A stretch of DNA of 64,000 bases from Paraburkholderia azotifigens (GCF_007995085.1 NZ_VOQS01000005.1:2418001-2482000), one strand, 5' to 3'; shown: positions 18,594 through 26,989, counted from the first letter of the stretch. A program made the numbers and translations. Notes: generated by a model not told the origin, from the sequence alone.

Positions 18594-20231
18594 ATGACAA
18601 GCTTCAACTGGCAGAACCCTTATCCGACGCTGCGCATGCCCGTGTTCGCGCGCAACGTCGTGTCGACGTCGCAGCCGCTCGCCGCGCAGGCCGGGCTGCG
18701 CATGCTGTGGAAGGGCGGCAATGCAATCGACGCCGCGATCGCCGCGGCCGCCGCCATCACCGTCGTCGAGCCGGTGTCGAACGGTCTGGGCAGCGATGCA
18801 TTCGCGCTCGTGTGGGACGGCGAGAAACTGCACGGACTGAATGCGTCAGGGGTCGCGCCCGCCGCATGGAACGTCGACTACTTCAAGCGCAAATACGGCG
18901 AGAACAACGGTGTCGCGAGCCAGCCCGTGCGCGGCTGGGACACGGTGACGGTGCCGGGCGTGATCGCGGGCTGGGAAGCGCTGCACAAGAAGTTCGGCTC
19001 GCTGCCGTTCGCGGACCTGATGGAGCCCGCAATCGACATCGCCGAACGGGGTCACGCCGTGGCGAGCATCGTTGCGCGCAAGTGGGCGGCTGCCGTGCCT
19101 GAGCTGAAGAACCAGCCGGGTTTCGCCGATGCGTTCATGCCGCACGGCCGTGCGCCCGAAGTCAGCGAGCTGATCCGGATGCCGGGCCACGCGAAGACCC
19201 TGCGGTTGCTCGCGGAAAAAGGTCCGCGCGCGTACTACGAAGGCGAGATCGCCGAGCGGATCGCGGCGTTCTCGCGCGAATGCGGCGGCGCGATGACGCT
19301 CGACGATCTGCGCAACTATCGGCCCGACTGGGTCGAGCCGATCGGCAAAGATTATCGCGGCTACACCGTGCATGAGATTCCGCCGAACGGACAGGGCATC
19401 GCCGCGCTGATCGCGCTCGGCATTCTCGAACAGTTCGACGTGGCTTCGCTGAAGCTCGACGGGATCGAATCGCAGCACTTGCAGATCGAAGCGATGAAGC
19501 TCGCGTTCGCGGATGTCTACCGCTATGTCGCCGATCCGCGTTCGATGGAAGTGACGCCCGAGCAGATGCTCGACGATGCGTACCTGAAATCGCGCGCGAA
19601 GCTGATCGACCCGAAGCGCGCGACGCAATTCGGCTTCGGCATGCCGAAGGCGGGCGGCACGATCTACCTGTCGGCAGCCGACGAGCGCGGCATGATGGTC
19701 AGCTTCATCCAGTCCAACTACATGGGCTTCGGCTCGGGCTGCGTGGTGCCCGAGATGGGCATTTCGCTGCAAAACCGCGGCTGCGGTTTTTCGATGGATC
19801 CGAAGTCGCCGAACGTCGTCGCGGGCGGCAAGCGCCCATTCCACACGATCATCCCGGCCTTCCTCACGCAGCAGGTGGACGGCAGGCAGGAAGCGGTGAT
19901 GAGCTTCGGCGTGATGGGCGGCGACATGCAGCCGCAAGGGCATTTGCAGACGGTCGTGCGCATGCTCGACTACGGCCAGCAGCCGCAGGCCGCGTGTGAC
20001 GCGCCGCGCTGGAAGGTCAACCGCGACTTCACGATCGATATCGAATCGACGCTCGATCCGCGCACGGCACGCGAGCTTCAGGGTCTCGGCCATACGATCA
20101 AGTCGATCGACGATCCTTATATGGATTTTGGCTCGGGACAGTTCATCTGGAGGCTCGACCGCAACGAACCCGATCGCGGTTATGTTGCCGCGAGCGACAG
20201 CCGTCGCGACGGTCTCGCAGCAGGGTTCTGA
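18594..20231 (+). CDS. Gamma-glutamyltransferase family protein
   Basis: A 545-residue Ntn-hydrolase of the gamma-glutamyltranspeptidase family. Such proteins self-cleave before a Thr and then hydrolyse or transfer gamma-glutamyl groups, as from glutathione. T356 in GGTIYLSAAD aligns with the family's nucleophile segment (TTHYSV in typical enzymes). GGNAIDAAIAAAAAITVVEP near residue 40 and the GGDMQPQGH segment near residue 440 are also typical. No signal peptide is seen, so it is probably cytoplasmic, unlike the periplasmic E. coli enzyme. It lies 51 bp behind the importer genes, consistent with degrading an imported gamma-glutamyl compound. The motif around T356 differs from the classical TTHYS, so activity on glutathione is not certain. 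Confidence 0.85.
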   Translation: MTSFNWQNPYPTLRMPVFARNVVSTSQPLAAQAGLRMLWKGGNAIDAAIAAAAAITVVEPVSNGLGSDAFALVWDGEKLHGLNASGVAPAAWNVDYFKRKYGENNGVASQPVRGWDTVTVPGVIAGWEALHKKFGSLPFADLMEPAIDIAERGHAVASIVARKWAAAVPELKNQPGFADAFMPHGRAPEVSELIRMPGHAKTLRLLAEKGPRAYYEGEIAERIAAFSRECGGAMTLDDLRNYRPDWVEPIGKDYRGYTVHEIPPNGQGIAALIALGILEQFDVASLKLDGIESQHLQIEAMKLAFADVYRYVADPRSMEVTPEQMLDDAYLKSRAKLIDPKRATQFGFGMPKAGGTIYLSAADERGMMVSFIQSNYMGFGSGCVVPEMGISLQNRGCGFSMDPKSPNVVAGGKRPFHTIIPAFLTQQVDGRQEAVMSFGVMGGDMQPQGHLQTVVRMLDYGQQPQAACDAPRWKVNRDFTIDIESTLDPRTARELQGLGHTIKSIDDPYMDFGSGQFIWRLDRNEPDRGYVAASDSRRDGLAAGF

Positions 20232-20255
20232 CTGACGGGAGGTGAACGGGGCGGC

Positions 20256-20273
20256 GGGGCGCATACGCGCCCG
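20256..20273. terminator. Hairpin between convergent genes
   Basis: GGGCGC-atac-GCGCCC forms a compact GC hairpin in the 48 bp between the gamma-glutamyltransferase gene and the convergent response regulator. There is no U-tract on either side, so termination is only suggested. Confidence 0.35.
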
Positions 20274-20279
20274 CACCGT

Positions 20280-21200
20280 TCATTCCGGCAACGTGCCTTC
20301 GCCGTTCTTGCGCTCGACGCGCCGCGCGGCTTTTTCGACCGCGAGCCAGTATTCGCGCATCGCGCCCATCCGTTTCTGATCGGCGTGCACGGATGCGATC
20401 GCGTTCTTTACGCGAGCCTTGAGCACGGTGGGATGCGCGTGATTCAGCACGCTGTCGGCGAGACCTTCGAGCAGTGCGCGTTCGTAATCGGTGGCTGCGC
20501 TGTTTGCGCTCTCCATCATCAACAGCACGGGCACGCCTTCGAGGCGCGGCTCCTTCTTCAGCGCCGCGCACAGTTGCATGCCGTTCGCGTCGGGTAGCGC
20601 GGCGTCGACGAGAATCACGGTCGGCAGGCTGTGCATCGCGCGTTCGAGCCCTTGTGCGCCCGTCGCGGCGGACACGCAGCGTCCGAGATCGTGCAACAGA
20701 TCCTGCAGACGGCTCAGGCGGCCGGGATCGCTTTCGATGATCAGGATGTTATCGGGCAGCGCGCCGAGCGTCGGCGGCAGGAACGAGCCGGCGCGAAAGC
20801 TTTCCGACTGATCGAGCATCTTGAGACGCTTGCGCAACTGCGTTTCGACGCGCGCGCGCAGCTGGGTTGCGTTCAGCGGCTTGGTGACGTAGTCGGATGC
20901 GCCGAGGCGGAACGCGTCGATTTCGAGCGCGGGCGCGTCGTGGCTGGTGACGAAGATGACGGGAATCTTCGCGAGTTCGCTGTCGGCTTTGAGGATTTCG
21001 CAGAAGTCGAAACCCGTCATGCCGGGCATGCTTGCGTCGAGCAGGATGAGGTCGGGTGTCGACTGACGTGCGAGCAGCAACCCCATTTCTCCCGAAAGGG
21101 CAAAGCGCCGTTCCCCGTAATCAGAAAGCATATCGCTCATGATGCGCACGGTCGCGACGTCGTCGTCGACGATCAGGAGCTTGAACTTGTACGCTGACAT
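20280..21200 (-). CDS. Double receiver-domain response regulator without output domain
   Basis: A 306-residue protein made of two receiver-like domains. The first (about residues 7-122) is complete, with DDD near residue 12, the phospho-acceptor in LILLDASMPG, T in VIFVTSHD and K in YVTKPLN. The second (about residues 150-265) is partly degenerate. Its acidic pair is ESD and the central acceptor lies in VILVDAALPD, but the Lys region reads LNHAHPT, so the conserved Lys is missing. A charged 40-residue C-terminal tail follows, with no DNA-binding, GGDEF or other output domain. It may be a phosphate sink or a partner-binding regulator. It is a single gene with no adjacent kinase. Confidence 0.85.
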   Translation of the reverse strand: MSAYKFKLLIVDDDVATVRIMSDMLSDYGERRFALSGEMGLLLARQSTPDLILLDASMPGMTGFDFCEILKADSELAKIPVIFVTSHDAPALEIDAFRLGASDYVTKPLNATQLRARVETQLRKRLKMLDQSESFRAGSFLPPTLGALPDNILIIESDPGRLSRLQDLLHDLGRCVSAATGAQGLERAMHSLPTVILVDAALPDANGMQLCAALKKEPRLEGVPVLLMMESANSAATDYERALLEGLADSVLNHAHPTVLKARVKNAIASVHADQKRMGAMREYWLAVEKAARRVERKNGEGTLPE

Positions 21201-21356
21201 GTGATGTGTAGCGCCTTGGAATGGTGGTGCGGCGTTCGTGGACGCCGCTTGCCGGTCTTAAGAGTAGGCGCAGATTCGTTGAGTCTGCAATAGCGAATTT
21301 TCTGTAGTGTTTGGTTTTTTTGTCTGCGACGCAGTCGCAATTTTGGGTTTTTGCTT

Positions 21357-21971
21357 TTTGCTGGCATGCGCGGGTTGCCTGCGCGGGGCGAAGGGGTTAT
21401 CGCGCTGGCATCCGCGTTTTGTCTCTGGTTCGCAAGCGTCGCCCCTGTGCGGGGCAGCACCTACTTTTCTTTGCAGCGGCAAAGAAAAGTAGGCAAAAGA
21501 AAGCCGCTCACACCGCCAGTTCTAGTCGTTGCCTGCGGGCCCCCCACGGGTCCCGCACTCCAGACGGCAACACGCTATTTCATGTGTGTTGCCAACGCCT
21601 CTAACAAACGCATCACCCACTCCAATGACCCGTAGCGCAGCCAGCGGCAGCGAATGGTTGGCGCCGCCCAGGTGGCAAACTGTGTGTAGCTTGTCGCAAC
21701 TTACGCGTTCGCGCTCCTACGACACCGATCCCGCTTTTCAGTCCGGAGTGGTGCACTTCCGTCGCGACGGCCTACACACCGTTTGCCACCTGGGCGGCGG
21801 TGAACTTTCTGGTAAAGAGAAACGTGACGCGGGAGTGTGAAGCGGGTGAGGCGTGAGTTAGTACGCTGGCAACGGGCGTAAGACAGTGCGTTGCCGCGTG
21901 AAGTGCGGGACCCGTTGGGGGCCCGCAGGCAAACACAAGGATTGGCGGTGTTAGCCCGCTTTCTTTGCTTA
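21357..21971. repeat. Large imperfect palindromic repeat, left arm, centre and inner right arm
   Basis: This gene-free stretch is one half of a roughly 790 bp imperfect inverted repeat whose outer right arm is displaced beyond the IS5 element (23148-23326). Three tiers pair with each other: the outer tier (21357-21492) with 23148-23326; the middle tier (about 21493-21605) with about 21860-21967; and an inner tier (21661-21689) with 21772-21799 (GTTTGCCACCTGGGCGGCG and its complement). The centre, about 21700-21765, is unpaired. Short open frames in both orientations encode the same peptide (ACGPPTGPAL), as expected from an inverted repeat rather than from genes. The family is probably dispersed in related genomes, which is inference. 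Confidence 0.8.
21461..21492. repeat. Perfect hairpin in the palindromic repeat (left)
   Basis: CTACTTTTCTTTGC, a four-base loop, and GCAAAGAAAAGTAG form a 14 bp perfect stem. Its counterpart at 23148-23179 has a different but also perfectly paired stem, so the structure rather than the sequence is kept. Confidence 0.85.
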
Positions 21972-23147
21972 GGAAGGTCTGAACAACCCGTTTTCTGCCT
22001 GGGATCTCTAACTGGCACGCGCGCAGTGGAATTCGCGTCCTCATTCACGCTGTGTTGAACCGATGCCGGTCGCATCTTGCGCGTGGACGCTGCGCCTTTG
22101 GGGGGCGTCTTCGCCCTTCATTTCGCTTTACCGAGCACCCCGCGAGCCAACCAGAGATTGATCAGCGCGAACTGCGTTTCGATCTGCGCCGTGTTTTTCG
22201 CCAGTCCCCGATACCGCGCCTTCAGATAGCCGAACTGACATTTGAGCACCCGAAACGGGTGCTCAACCTTCGCCCGCACGCCCGCCTTGAGCCGCTCGAC
22301 TTTCTCGTAGATTCTGTCGAGCCGCTTGCTTTTGTCCAGCTTTCTTCGCTTGCTCGGCCTCATCGCCACGTGCCACTGGACCGCCCCCGTTTCGCCTCGC
22401 TTCTCGATGCCCACGTAGCCCGCATCGGCAAACGCAACCTGCTCGTCGCCGTGCAACAGTTCATGCGCCACCGTGACGTCGTGAACATTCGCCGGCGTGC
22501 ACTTCACGGTATGCACCAGCCCCGACTCCACATCGACTCCGATGTGCGCCTTCATACCGAAGTACCAGCTGCCGCCCTTTTGCGTCTGGCTCATCTCGGG
22601 GTCTCGCGTGCCAGCCTTCTTCGTCGAACTGGGTGCCGAAATCAGCGTTGCGTCGACCGCCGAGCCCACCTTGAGCATCAGGCCCTTCGCCTGCAGGATC
22701 TCGTTGACCGTCGCCAGCATTCTGGCCGACAGCTCATGGGCCTCAAGCAGGTGCCGGAATCGCAGGATCGTGCTCTCGTCAGGCAGGCGCGTCATACCCG
22801 TGCCCAGCAGCGCGAACTCCCGGTACAGCGGTATGTCGTGCAGCGCCTCCTCCATCGCCGGGTCCGAGAGACTGAACCATTGTTGCAGGAAGTGAATGCG
22901 AAGCATCGTCTGGATCGGAAAAGGCGGGCGGCCAGTCTTGCCTTTCGGATAGTGCGGTTCGACAAGCGCAATCAGCTTCTGCCACGGCACCACACGCGTC
23001 ATCTCATCGAGAAACTCGCGCTTGCGGGTGCGCTTCGTCGACAGATCCAGACCAAGACCAAGCTGTGTCATCACGCCACTCCATGAATTCTCCTGATCCC
23101 AGGATAGTTCAAGCTCACGTCAATGCCAGGACTTTTGCAGAGATTCC
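21972..23147 (-). mobile_element. IS5-family insertion sequence, intact, with 4 bp target duplication
   Basis: A complete 1176 bp insertion sequence. The ends are imperfect inverted repeats: the left starts GGAAGGTCTGAACAA and the right, read inwards, starts GGAATCTCTGCAAAA (about 11 of 16 matching). The element is bracketed by the direct repeat CTTA (21968-21971 and 23148-23151), the size and type of duplication made by IS5-family transposases. Removing the element and one CTTA restores a continuous right arm of the palindromic repeat. The single transposase gene is intact with all acidic catalytic residues, so the copy may still be active. Confidence 0.92.
22118..23071 (-). CDS. IS5 family transposase
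   Basis: A 317-residue DDE transposase. An N-terminal DUF772-type domain (about residues 40-115, with GRPPFPIQTMLRIHFLQQW) precedes the DDE_Tnp_1 catalytic domain. The catalytic residues are visible in GSAVDATLIS (first D), AFADAGYVG (second D) and GVRAKVEHPFRVLK (E). Length is normal for the family and there is no frameshift. ATG 23071 is used because GGAG precedes it by seven bases; a GTG lies directly upstream. Confidence 0.95.
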   Translation of the reverse strand: MTQLGLGLDLSTKRTRKREFLDEMTRVVPWQKLIALVEPHYPKGKTGRPPFPIQTMLRIHFLQQWFSLSDPAMEEALHDIPLYREFALLGTGMTRLPDESTILRFRHLLEAHELSARMLATVNEILQAKGLMLKVGSAVDATLISAPSSTKKAGTRDPEMSQTQKGGSWYFGMKAHIGVDVESGLVHTVKCTPANVHDVTVAHELLHGDEQVAFADAGYVGIEKRGETGAVQWHVAMRPSKRRKLDKSKRLDRIYEKVERLKAGVRAKVEHPFRVLKCQFGYLKARYRGLAKNTAQIETQFALINLWLARGVLGKAK

Positions 23148-23326
23148 CTTACTTTCTTTGCGGCGGCAAAGAAAGTAAGTGCCGCCCCGCACAGGGGCAA
23201 CGCATGAAGCACCGATACGAAAACGCGGATGCCGGCGCAGCAACAACCCTTTCGCCCCGCGCAGGCAAATCGCGCAGGCAAATCGCGCAGGCAAATCGCG
23301 CAGGCAACTCGCGGATGCCAACGCAA
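23148..23326. repeat. Outer right arm of the palindromic repeat
   Basis: This is the inverted counterpart of 21357-21492, separated from the rest of its arm by the IS5 element. It begins with a perfect 14 bp hairpin (23148-23179, CTTACTTTCTTTGC stem) whose first four bases are the IS target duplication. CCGCCCCGCACAGGGGC and AACGCGGATGCC segments follow, mirroring the left arm. The remaining DNA to 23456 has no gene; it ends in an A-rich stretch before the DedA-type gene. Confidence 0.8.
23258..23309. repeat. Four tandem 13 bp repeats
   Basis: Four adjacent copies of CGCGCAGGCAAAT (the last ends ACT) lie at the tip of the outer right arm. The mirror position in the left arm holds a single copy, so the array arose by local expansion after the palindrome formed. 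Confidence 0.9.
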
Positions 23327-23456
23327 GGCGGCAAATCAAGCAGTTGCCCACCAGAAACACCCATAACACAAAACCCGTCTAGAATCCCCAGGCGTCGCAA
23401 GCCGCAAAGCCAAAAAAACCGGAAAAACCGGAGAAACCCAAAGGACACCCCCCGCT

Positions 23457-24473
23457 GTGTGGCATTTCCCCACCGCCATCCCCGCTTCGCTAGGCCCTTG
23501 GGCCGTCTTCCTCAGCGTACTGGTCACGCAACTCGGCGTTCCCGTGCCTGCCGCGCCGATGCTGATGCTCGCCGGCACCATGGCGGCAATGGGACAGGTC
23601 TCGTATGCCGCCGTCTTCTGCGCGGCCGTCTGCGCGACGCTGCTCGCCGATTCGCTGTGGTTCTTCGTCGGCCGCGTGCGCGGGCGACGGCTCCTCAACG
23701 GGCTTGTGCGCTTCTCGCTGTCGCTCGATACGACGCTGCGCATGGCGCGCGGCGTCTTCGAACGGCACGGCGCGCCAATTCTCACGCTCGCCAAATTCCT
23801 CCCCGGCCTCGGCCTGATTTCCGCGCCGCTGCTCGGCACGACGGCCATCGCGCCCGGCGTCTTCCTGCTGTGGGACGCCGTCGGTGCGTCGTTGTGGACG
23901 GGCGCGTATCTGATCGGCGGGGCCGCGCTGCACGACCAGATCGTGCAGGCGATGCTGCTCGTCCGGCACAACGGCGGCACGATCTTCGACGCGTTCGCCG
24001 CGATCTGCGTCACCGTGCTGCTGTATCGCTGGGCGCGGCGCACGCAATTCCGCCGCTGGCTCGCGAAAATGCGCATCAGCCCCGATCAGCTCGACACCAT
24101 GATGCGTTCCGACGCGCCGCCGCTGATCTTCGATGCACGGCCGCGCAGCGTCCGCGAAAAAGAGTCCTATCGGATCGCGGGCGCCTATCCGCTCGATCTC
24201 GACTCGCCCGAGAAACTCGACGCCACGCTGCTCGCGCATCCCATTGTCGTGTATTGCGTGTGTCCGAGCGAAGCGACCGCCAGGCGCATCATCGGGCAAC
24301 TGCATCGCAAGGGCGTTCATCACGCGCGCGCACTGAAGGGCGGGCTCGACGCATGGGAGAAACGCGGCTATCCCGTCGAACCGTTGCCCGCCGATTTCTA
24401 CACGTCGCTGGAACGGTTCGGCATCGAAGTGCCGGAAGGCGAGTACACCGTCCGCGCGACAATGCCGGGCTGA
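23457..24473 (+). CDS. DedA family membrane protein fused to a rhodanese domain
   Basis: A 338-residue fusion. Residues about 1-200 are a DedA/VTT-type membrane domain with the amphipathic re-entrant FLPGLG segment (AKFLPGLGLISAPLLG, near residue 115). DedA proteins act in lipid carrier recycling and membrane homeostasis. Residues about 215-320 form a rhodanese domain (PPLIFDARPRSVREKESYRI, then VVYCVCPSEATA with the candidate active-site Cys, then ALKGGLDAWEKRGYP). The rhodanese part should face the cytoplasm. The start is GTG 23457 with AAGGAC upstream; no better start exists. The same fusion is common in Burkholderiaceae. Substrate and purpose of the coupling are unknown. Confidence 0.87.
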   Translation: MWHFPTAIPASLGPWAVFLSVLVTQLGVPVPAAPMLMLAGTMAAMGQVSYAAVFCAAVCATLLADSLWFFVGRVRGRRLLNGLVRFSLSLDTTLRMARGVFERHGAPILTLAKFLPGLGLISAPLLGTTAIAPGVFLLWDAVGASLWTGAYLIGGAALHDQIVQAMLLVRHNGGTIFDAFAAICVTVLLYRWARRTQFRRWLAKMRISPDQLDTMMRSDAPPLIFDARPRSVREKESYRIAGAYPLDLDSPEKLDATLLAHPIVVYCVCPSEATARRIIGQLHRKGVHHARALKGGLDAWEKRGYPVEPLPADFYTSLERFGIEVPEGEYTVRATMPG

Positions 24474-24584
24474 AATTCCCGCGTGACATCACGGGCAGCT
24501 GCGATTGGCACGCCCGTTCGCAACACCGCCGGGGCTGCAATATTTCCCCCTTCGCGGCGACTTTTCAGAGCGCCGCCGATCCGG

Positions 24585-24613
24585 CCCAAAGCCTTGATCA
24601 GCAAGGCTTTGGG
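24585..24613. terminator. Hairpin after the DedA-rhodanese gene
   Basis: CCCAAAGCCTT-gatcagc-AAGGCTTTGGG is a perfect 11 bp stem with a seven-base loop, about 110 bp after the stop. There is no U-tract behind it. It could end the upstream transcript or act in the leader of the following gene. Confidence 0.45.
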
Positions 24614-24750
24614 TGCCGTGACATAGGGTGAAATAACTTCCGCATAGCCTGTAACGGCCGGCATCACTACAGTGCACACATCGGATGCGATGCACTGATC
24701 CAAACCCACCGCAGACGATACCTCCCGCCACAAACCGTTATGGCATCGTC

Positions 24751-25668
24751 ATGGAAAACCTCGGAAAAATCGTCCTCTTCGGAACTGCCTTCGTCGTCGT
24801 TGCGTCGCTGATCGAAGCAGTCGTGCTCAGCCGGAAAAACAGCAGCTCGTCGGCGCCATTCGCGTGGCACGAAGTCTGGATTTCGCTATTCGATCTCGTT
24901 GCACGCCGGCTGATGGCGTTCTTGCCGCTCTCGCTCGCGACGCCCGTCTTCTCGCTCGCATGGGACCATCGGCTGTTCACCGTGCAGATCAACAGCGCGC
25001 TGATGGTGCTCGCGCTCTTCATCGGACAGGAGTTCTGCTACTACTGGTATCACCGCGTATCGCACCGCGTACGCTTCTTCTGGGCCACACACGCCGTGCA
25101 TCATTCGCCTAACCAGTTGACGCTGTCCACCGCGTACCGTCTCGGCGTCACAGGCAAGCTGACGGGCTCGGCGATGTTCTTCGCACCGCTCGTCTTCCTC
25201 GGCGTGCGCCCTGAAGTCGTGATGACCACGCTCTACATCAACCTGCTGTACCAGTTCTGGCTGCACACGACGTGGGTGCCGAAGCTCGGCTGGCTCGAAT
25301 ATGTGTTCAACACGCCGTCCGCGCATCGTGTGCACCATGCCTCGAATGTCGATTACCTCGATGCGAACTACGGCGGCGTGCTGATCATCTTCGACCGCCT
25401 GTTCGGCACCTACATCGAAGAACGCGCCGACGAACCTTGCCGCTACGGTCTCGTTACGCCGACCACCTCGCGCAATCCGTTCGTCGTCGAGTTCGAGCAC
25501 TGGGCCACGCTGATTCGCGATGTCTTCTCGGCGAAGAGTGTGTGGATTGCGATCAATCACGTGATCCAGCCGCCGGGATGGCTGCCCGATGGCGGCGGCG
25601 AAACGACGGAAGAACTGCGCCGCAAAGGCAAGACGGTGCAAAGCGGATGCGAGGCCGTCAACGGCTAA
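24751..25668 (+). CDS. Sterol desaturase/fatty acid hydroxylase superfamily protein
   Basis: A 305-residue membrane di-iron protein. The histidine clusters that bind the two irons are all present: HRVSH (HX3H), HAVHH (HX2HH) and, after a hydrophobic segment, HRVHH, with further His in LHTTWVP. Three to four membrane helices surround them. Family members hydroxylate or desaturate lipids at the membrane; the substrate here is unknown. ATG 24751 is chosen because the in-frame codons before it (from 24685) encode a Pro-rich leader without a hydrophobic segment. Single-gene unit ended by a strong hairpin. Confidence 0.88.
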   Translation: MENLGKIVLFGTAFVVVASLIEAVVLSRKNSSSSAPFAWHEVWISLFDLVARRLMAFLPLSLATPVFSLAWDHRLFTVQINSALMVLALFIGQEFCYYWYHRVSHRVRFFWATHAVHHSPNQLTLSTAYRLGVTGKLTGSAMFFAPLVFLGVRPEVVMTTLYINLLYQFWLHTTWVPKLGWLEYVFNTPSAHRVHHASNVDYLDANYGGVLIIFDRLFGTYIEERADEPCRYGLVTPTTSRNPFVVEFEHWATLIRDVFSAKSVWIAINHVIQPPGWLPDGGGETTEELRRKGKTVQSGCEAVNG

Positions 25669-25688
25669 CTCAACAGGCAGGAAGTCAT

Positions 25689-25720
25689 AGCGGGGCGCGC
25701 ATGAGTATGCGCGCCCCGCT
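25689..25720. terminator. Strong hairpin terminator after the hydroxylase gene
   Basis: AGCGGGGCGCGCAT-gagt-ATGCGCGCCCCGCT is a perfect 14 bp stem, 20 bp after the stop, followed by TTGCTTTC. It probably ends the upstream transcript. Confidence 0.7.
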
Positions 25721-25933
25721 TGCTTTCGAAATGCCGTTTAGCACTTTCTTTTGGCTATTCATTCTGGATATTCAAGCGCGGCTTCTTTCAAATGCATTGA
25801 CGAGGGCGCAAGCGCCAGCACGGCGCGGGCCAATGGAGTAGTCTATCGACCTGGCAGTCGCGCTCGCATGGCAGCGGGCAAGCGGCTTGCATCGCGGTGT
25901 GCATCATTCAACCGATCCATCAATGAGGCCAAC

Positions 25934-26917
25934 ATGGAATATCGTCACCTGGGCGCGTCCGGATTCAAGGTGCCCGTACTCAGTTTCGGCACGGGAACAT
26001 TCGGCGGCAAAGGCGAATTCTTTCAGGCGTGGGGCGCGACGGATGTCGCCGAAGCGCGCAAGCTCATCGATATCTGCCTCGATGCCGGCGTCACGATGTT
26101 CGACAGCGCCGACATCTATTCGAGCGGCGCATCGGAATCCGTCCTCGGTGAAGCGCTCAAAGGCCGCCGCGACAAAACTCTCATCTCGACCAAGGCCACA
26201 TTCCGTTTCGATGACAACGATCCAAATAGCGTCGGCTCGTCGAGATTCCATTTGATCAAGGCCGTCGATGCCGCGCTCAAGCGGCTGCAAACCGACTATA
26301 TCGATCTCTTTCAGCTGCATGGCTTCGATGCGAAAACGCCCGTCGAAGAAACGCTGTCGACGCTGAACGATCTCGTCCGCGCGGGCAAGATCCGCTATAC
26401 GGGCGTGTCGAACTTCTCGGGTTGGCATCTGCAGAAATCGCTCGATGTCGCGGACCGTTACGGTTATCCGCGTTACATCGCCAACCAGACTTACTACTCG
26501 CTGATCGGCCGCGACTACGAATGGGAACTCATGCCGCTCGGCATCGACCAGGGCGTAGGCGCTGTCGTGTGGAGTCCGCTGGGCTGGGGCCGCCTGACAG
26601 GGAAGATCCGCCGCGGCCAGCCGCTGCCGGAGCAGAGCCGTCTGCACAAGACAGCCGACATGGGGCCGCCCGTTCCCGACGAATACCTGTATCGCGTCGT
26701 CGATGCACTGGATGCAATCGCGGAAGAAACCGGCAAGACGATTCCTCAGATTGCGTTGAACTGGCTGCTGCAGCGGCCGACCGTCTCGACAGTGCTGATC
26801 GGCGCGCGCAACGAAGAGCAATTGCGGCAGAACCTCGGCGCAGTGGGCTGGAACCTCACGCCGGAGCAGGTCGCGAAACTCGATGAAGCGAGCAAGGTGC
26901 GGCCCGTCTATCCGTAG
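25934..26917 (+). CDS. Aldo/keto reductase
   Basis: A 327-residue NADPH-dependent aldo/keto reductase with a full (beta/alpha)8 barrel. The catalytic tetrad can be read: D in TMFDSADIYSSGASE with its Tyr four residues on, K in LISTKATF, and the His position in LFQLHGFD. The C-terminal cofactor motif is VLIGARNEEQL. It resembles the YajO/Tas-like group that reduces small aldehydes. ATG 25934 is used because GAGG lies six bases before it; the frame extends upstream only as an unrelated leader. Monocistronic, with a terminator-like hairpin downstream. Confidence 0.9.
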   Translation: MEYRHLGASGFKVPVLSFGTGTFGGKGEFFQAWGATDVAEARKLIDICLDAGVTMFDSADIYSSGASESVLGEALKGRRDKTLISTKATFRFDDNDPNSVGSSRFHLIKAVDAALKRLQTDYIDLFQLHGFDAKTPVEETLSTLNDLVRAGKIRYTGVSNFSGWHLQKSLDVADRYGYPRYIANQTYYSLIGRDYEWELMPLGIDQGVGAVVWSPLGWGRLTGKIRRGQPLPEQSRLHKTADMGPPVPDEYLYRVVDALDAIAEETGKTIPQIALNWLLQRPTVSTVLIGARNEEQLRQNLGAVGWNLTPEQVAKLDEASKVRPVYP

Positions 26918-26961
26918 TGGCATCAGGAAGGTTTTGCGGAGCGCAATCCGTTCCCGGTATA

Positions 26962-26989
26962 AACGAACGGGACGCAACGAACGGGACGC
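26962..26989. repeat. Two tandem 14 bp repeats
   Basis: AACGAACGGGACGC occurs twice in direct succession in the spacer after the aldo/keto reductase gene. No function is evident. Confidence 0.8.

Noticed and set aside
18594..20231. Periplasmic gamma-glutamyltranspeptidase
   Set aside because: No signal peptide can be found at the only good start, so a cytoplasmic location was preferred.
21351..22044. Several small open frames with a shared ACGPPTGPAL peptide
   Set aside because: They come from the arms of an inverted repeat on opposite strands and have no ribosome sites, so they are not counted as genes.
23258..23309. Possible CRISPR-like array
   Set aside because: The 13 bp units are directly adjacent with no spacers; it is a simple tandem repeat.
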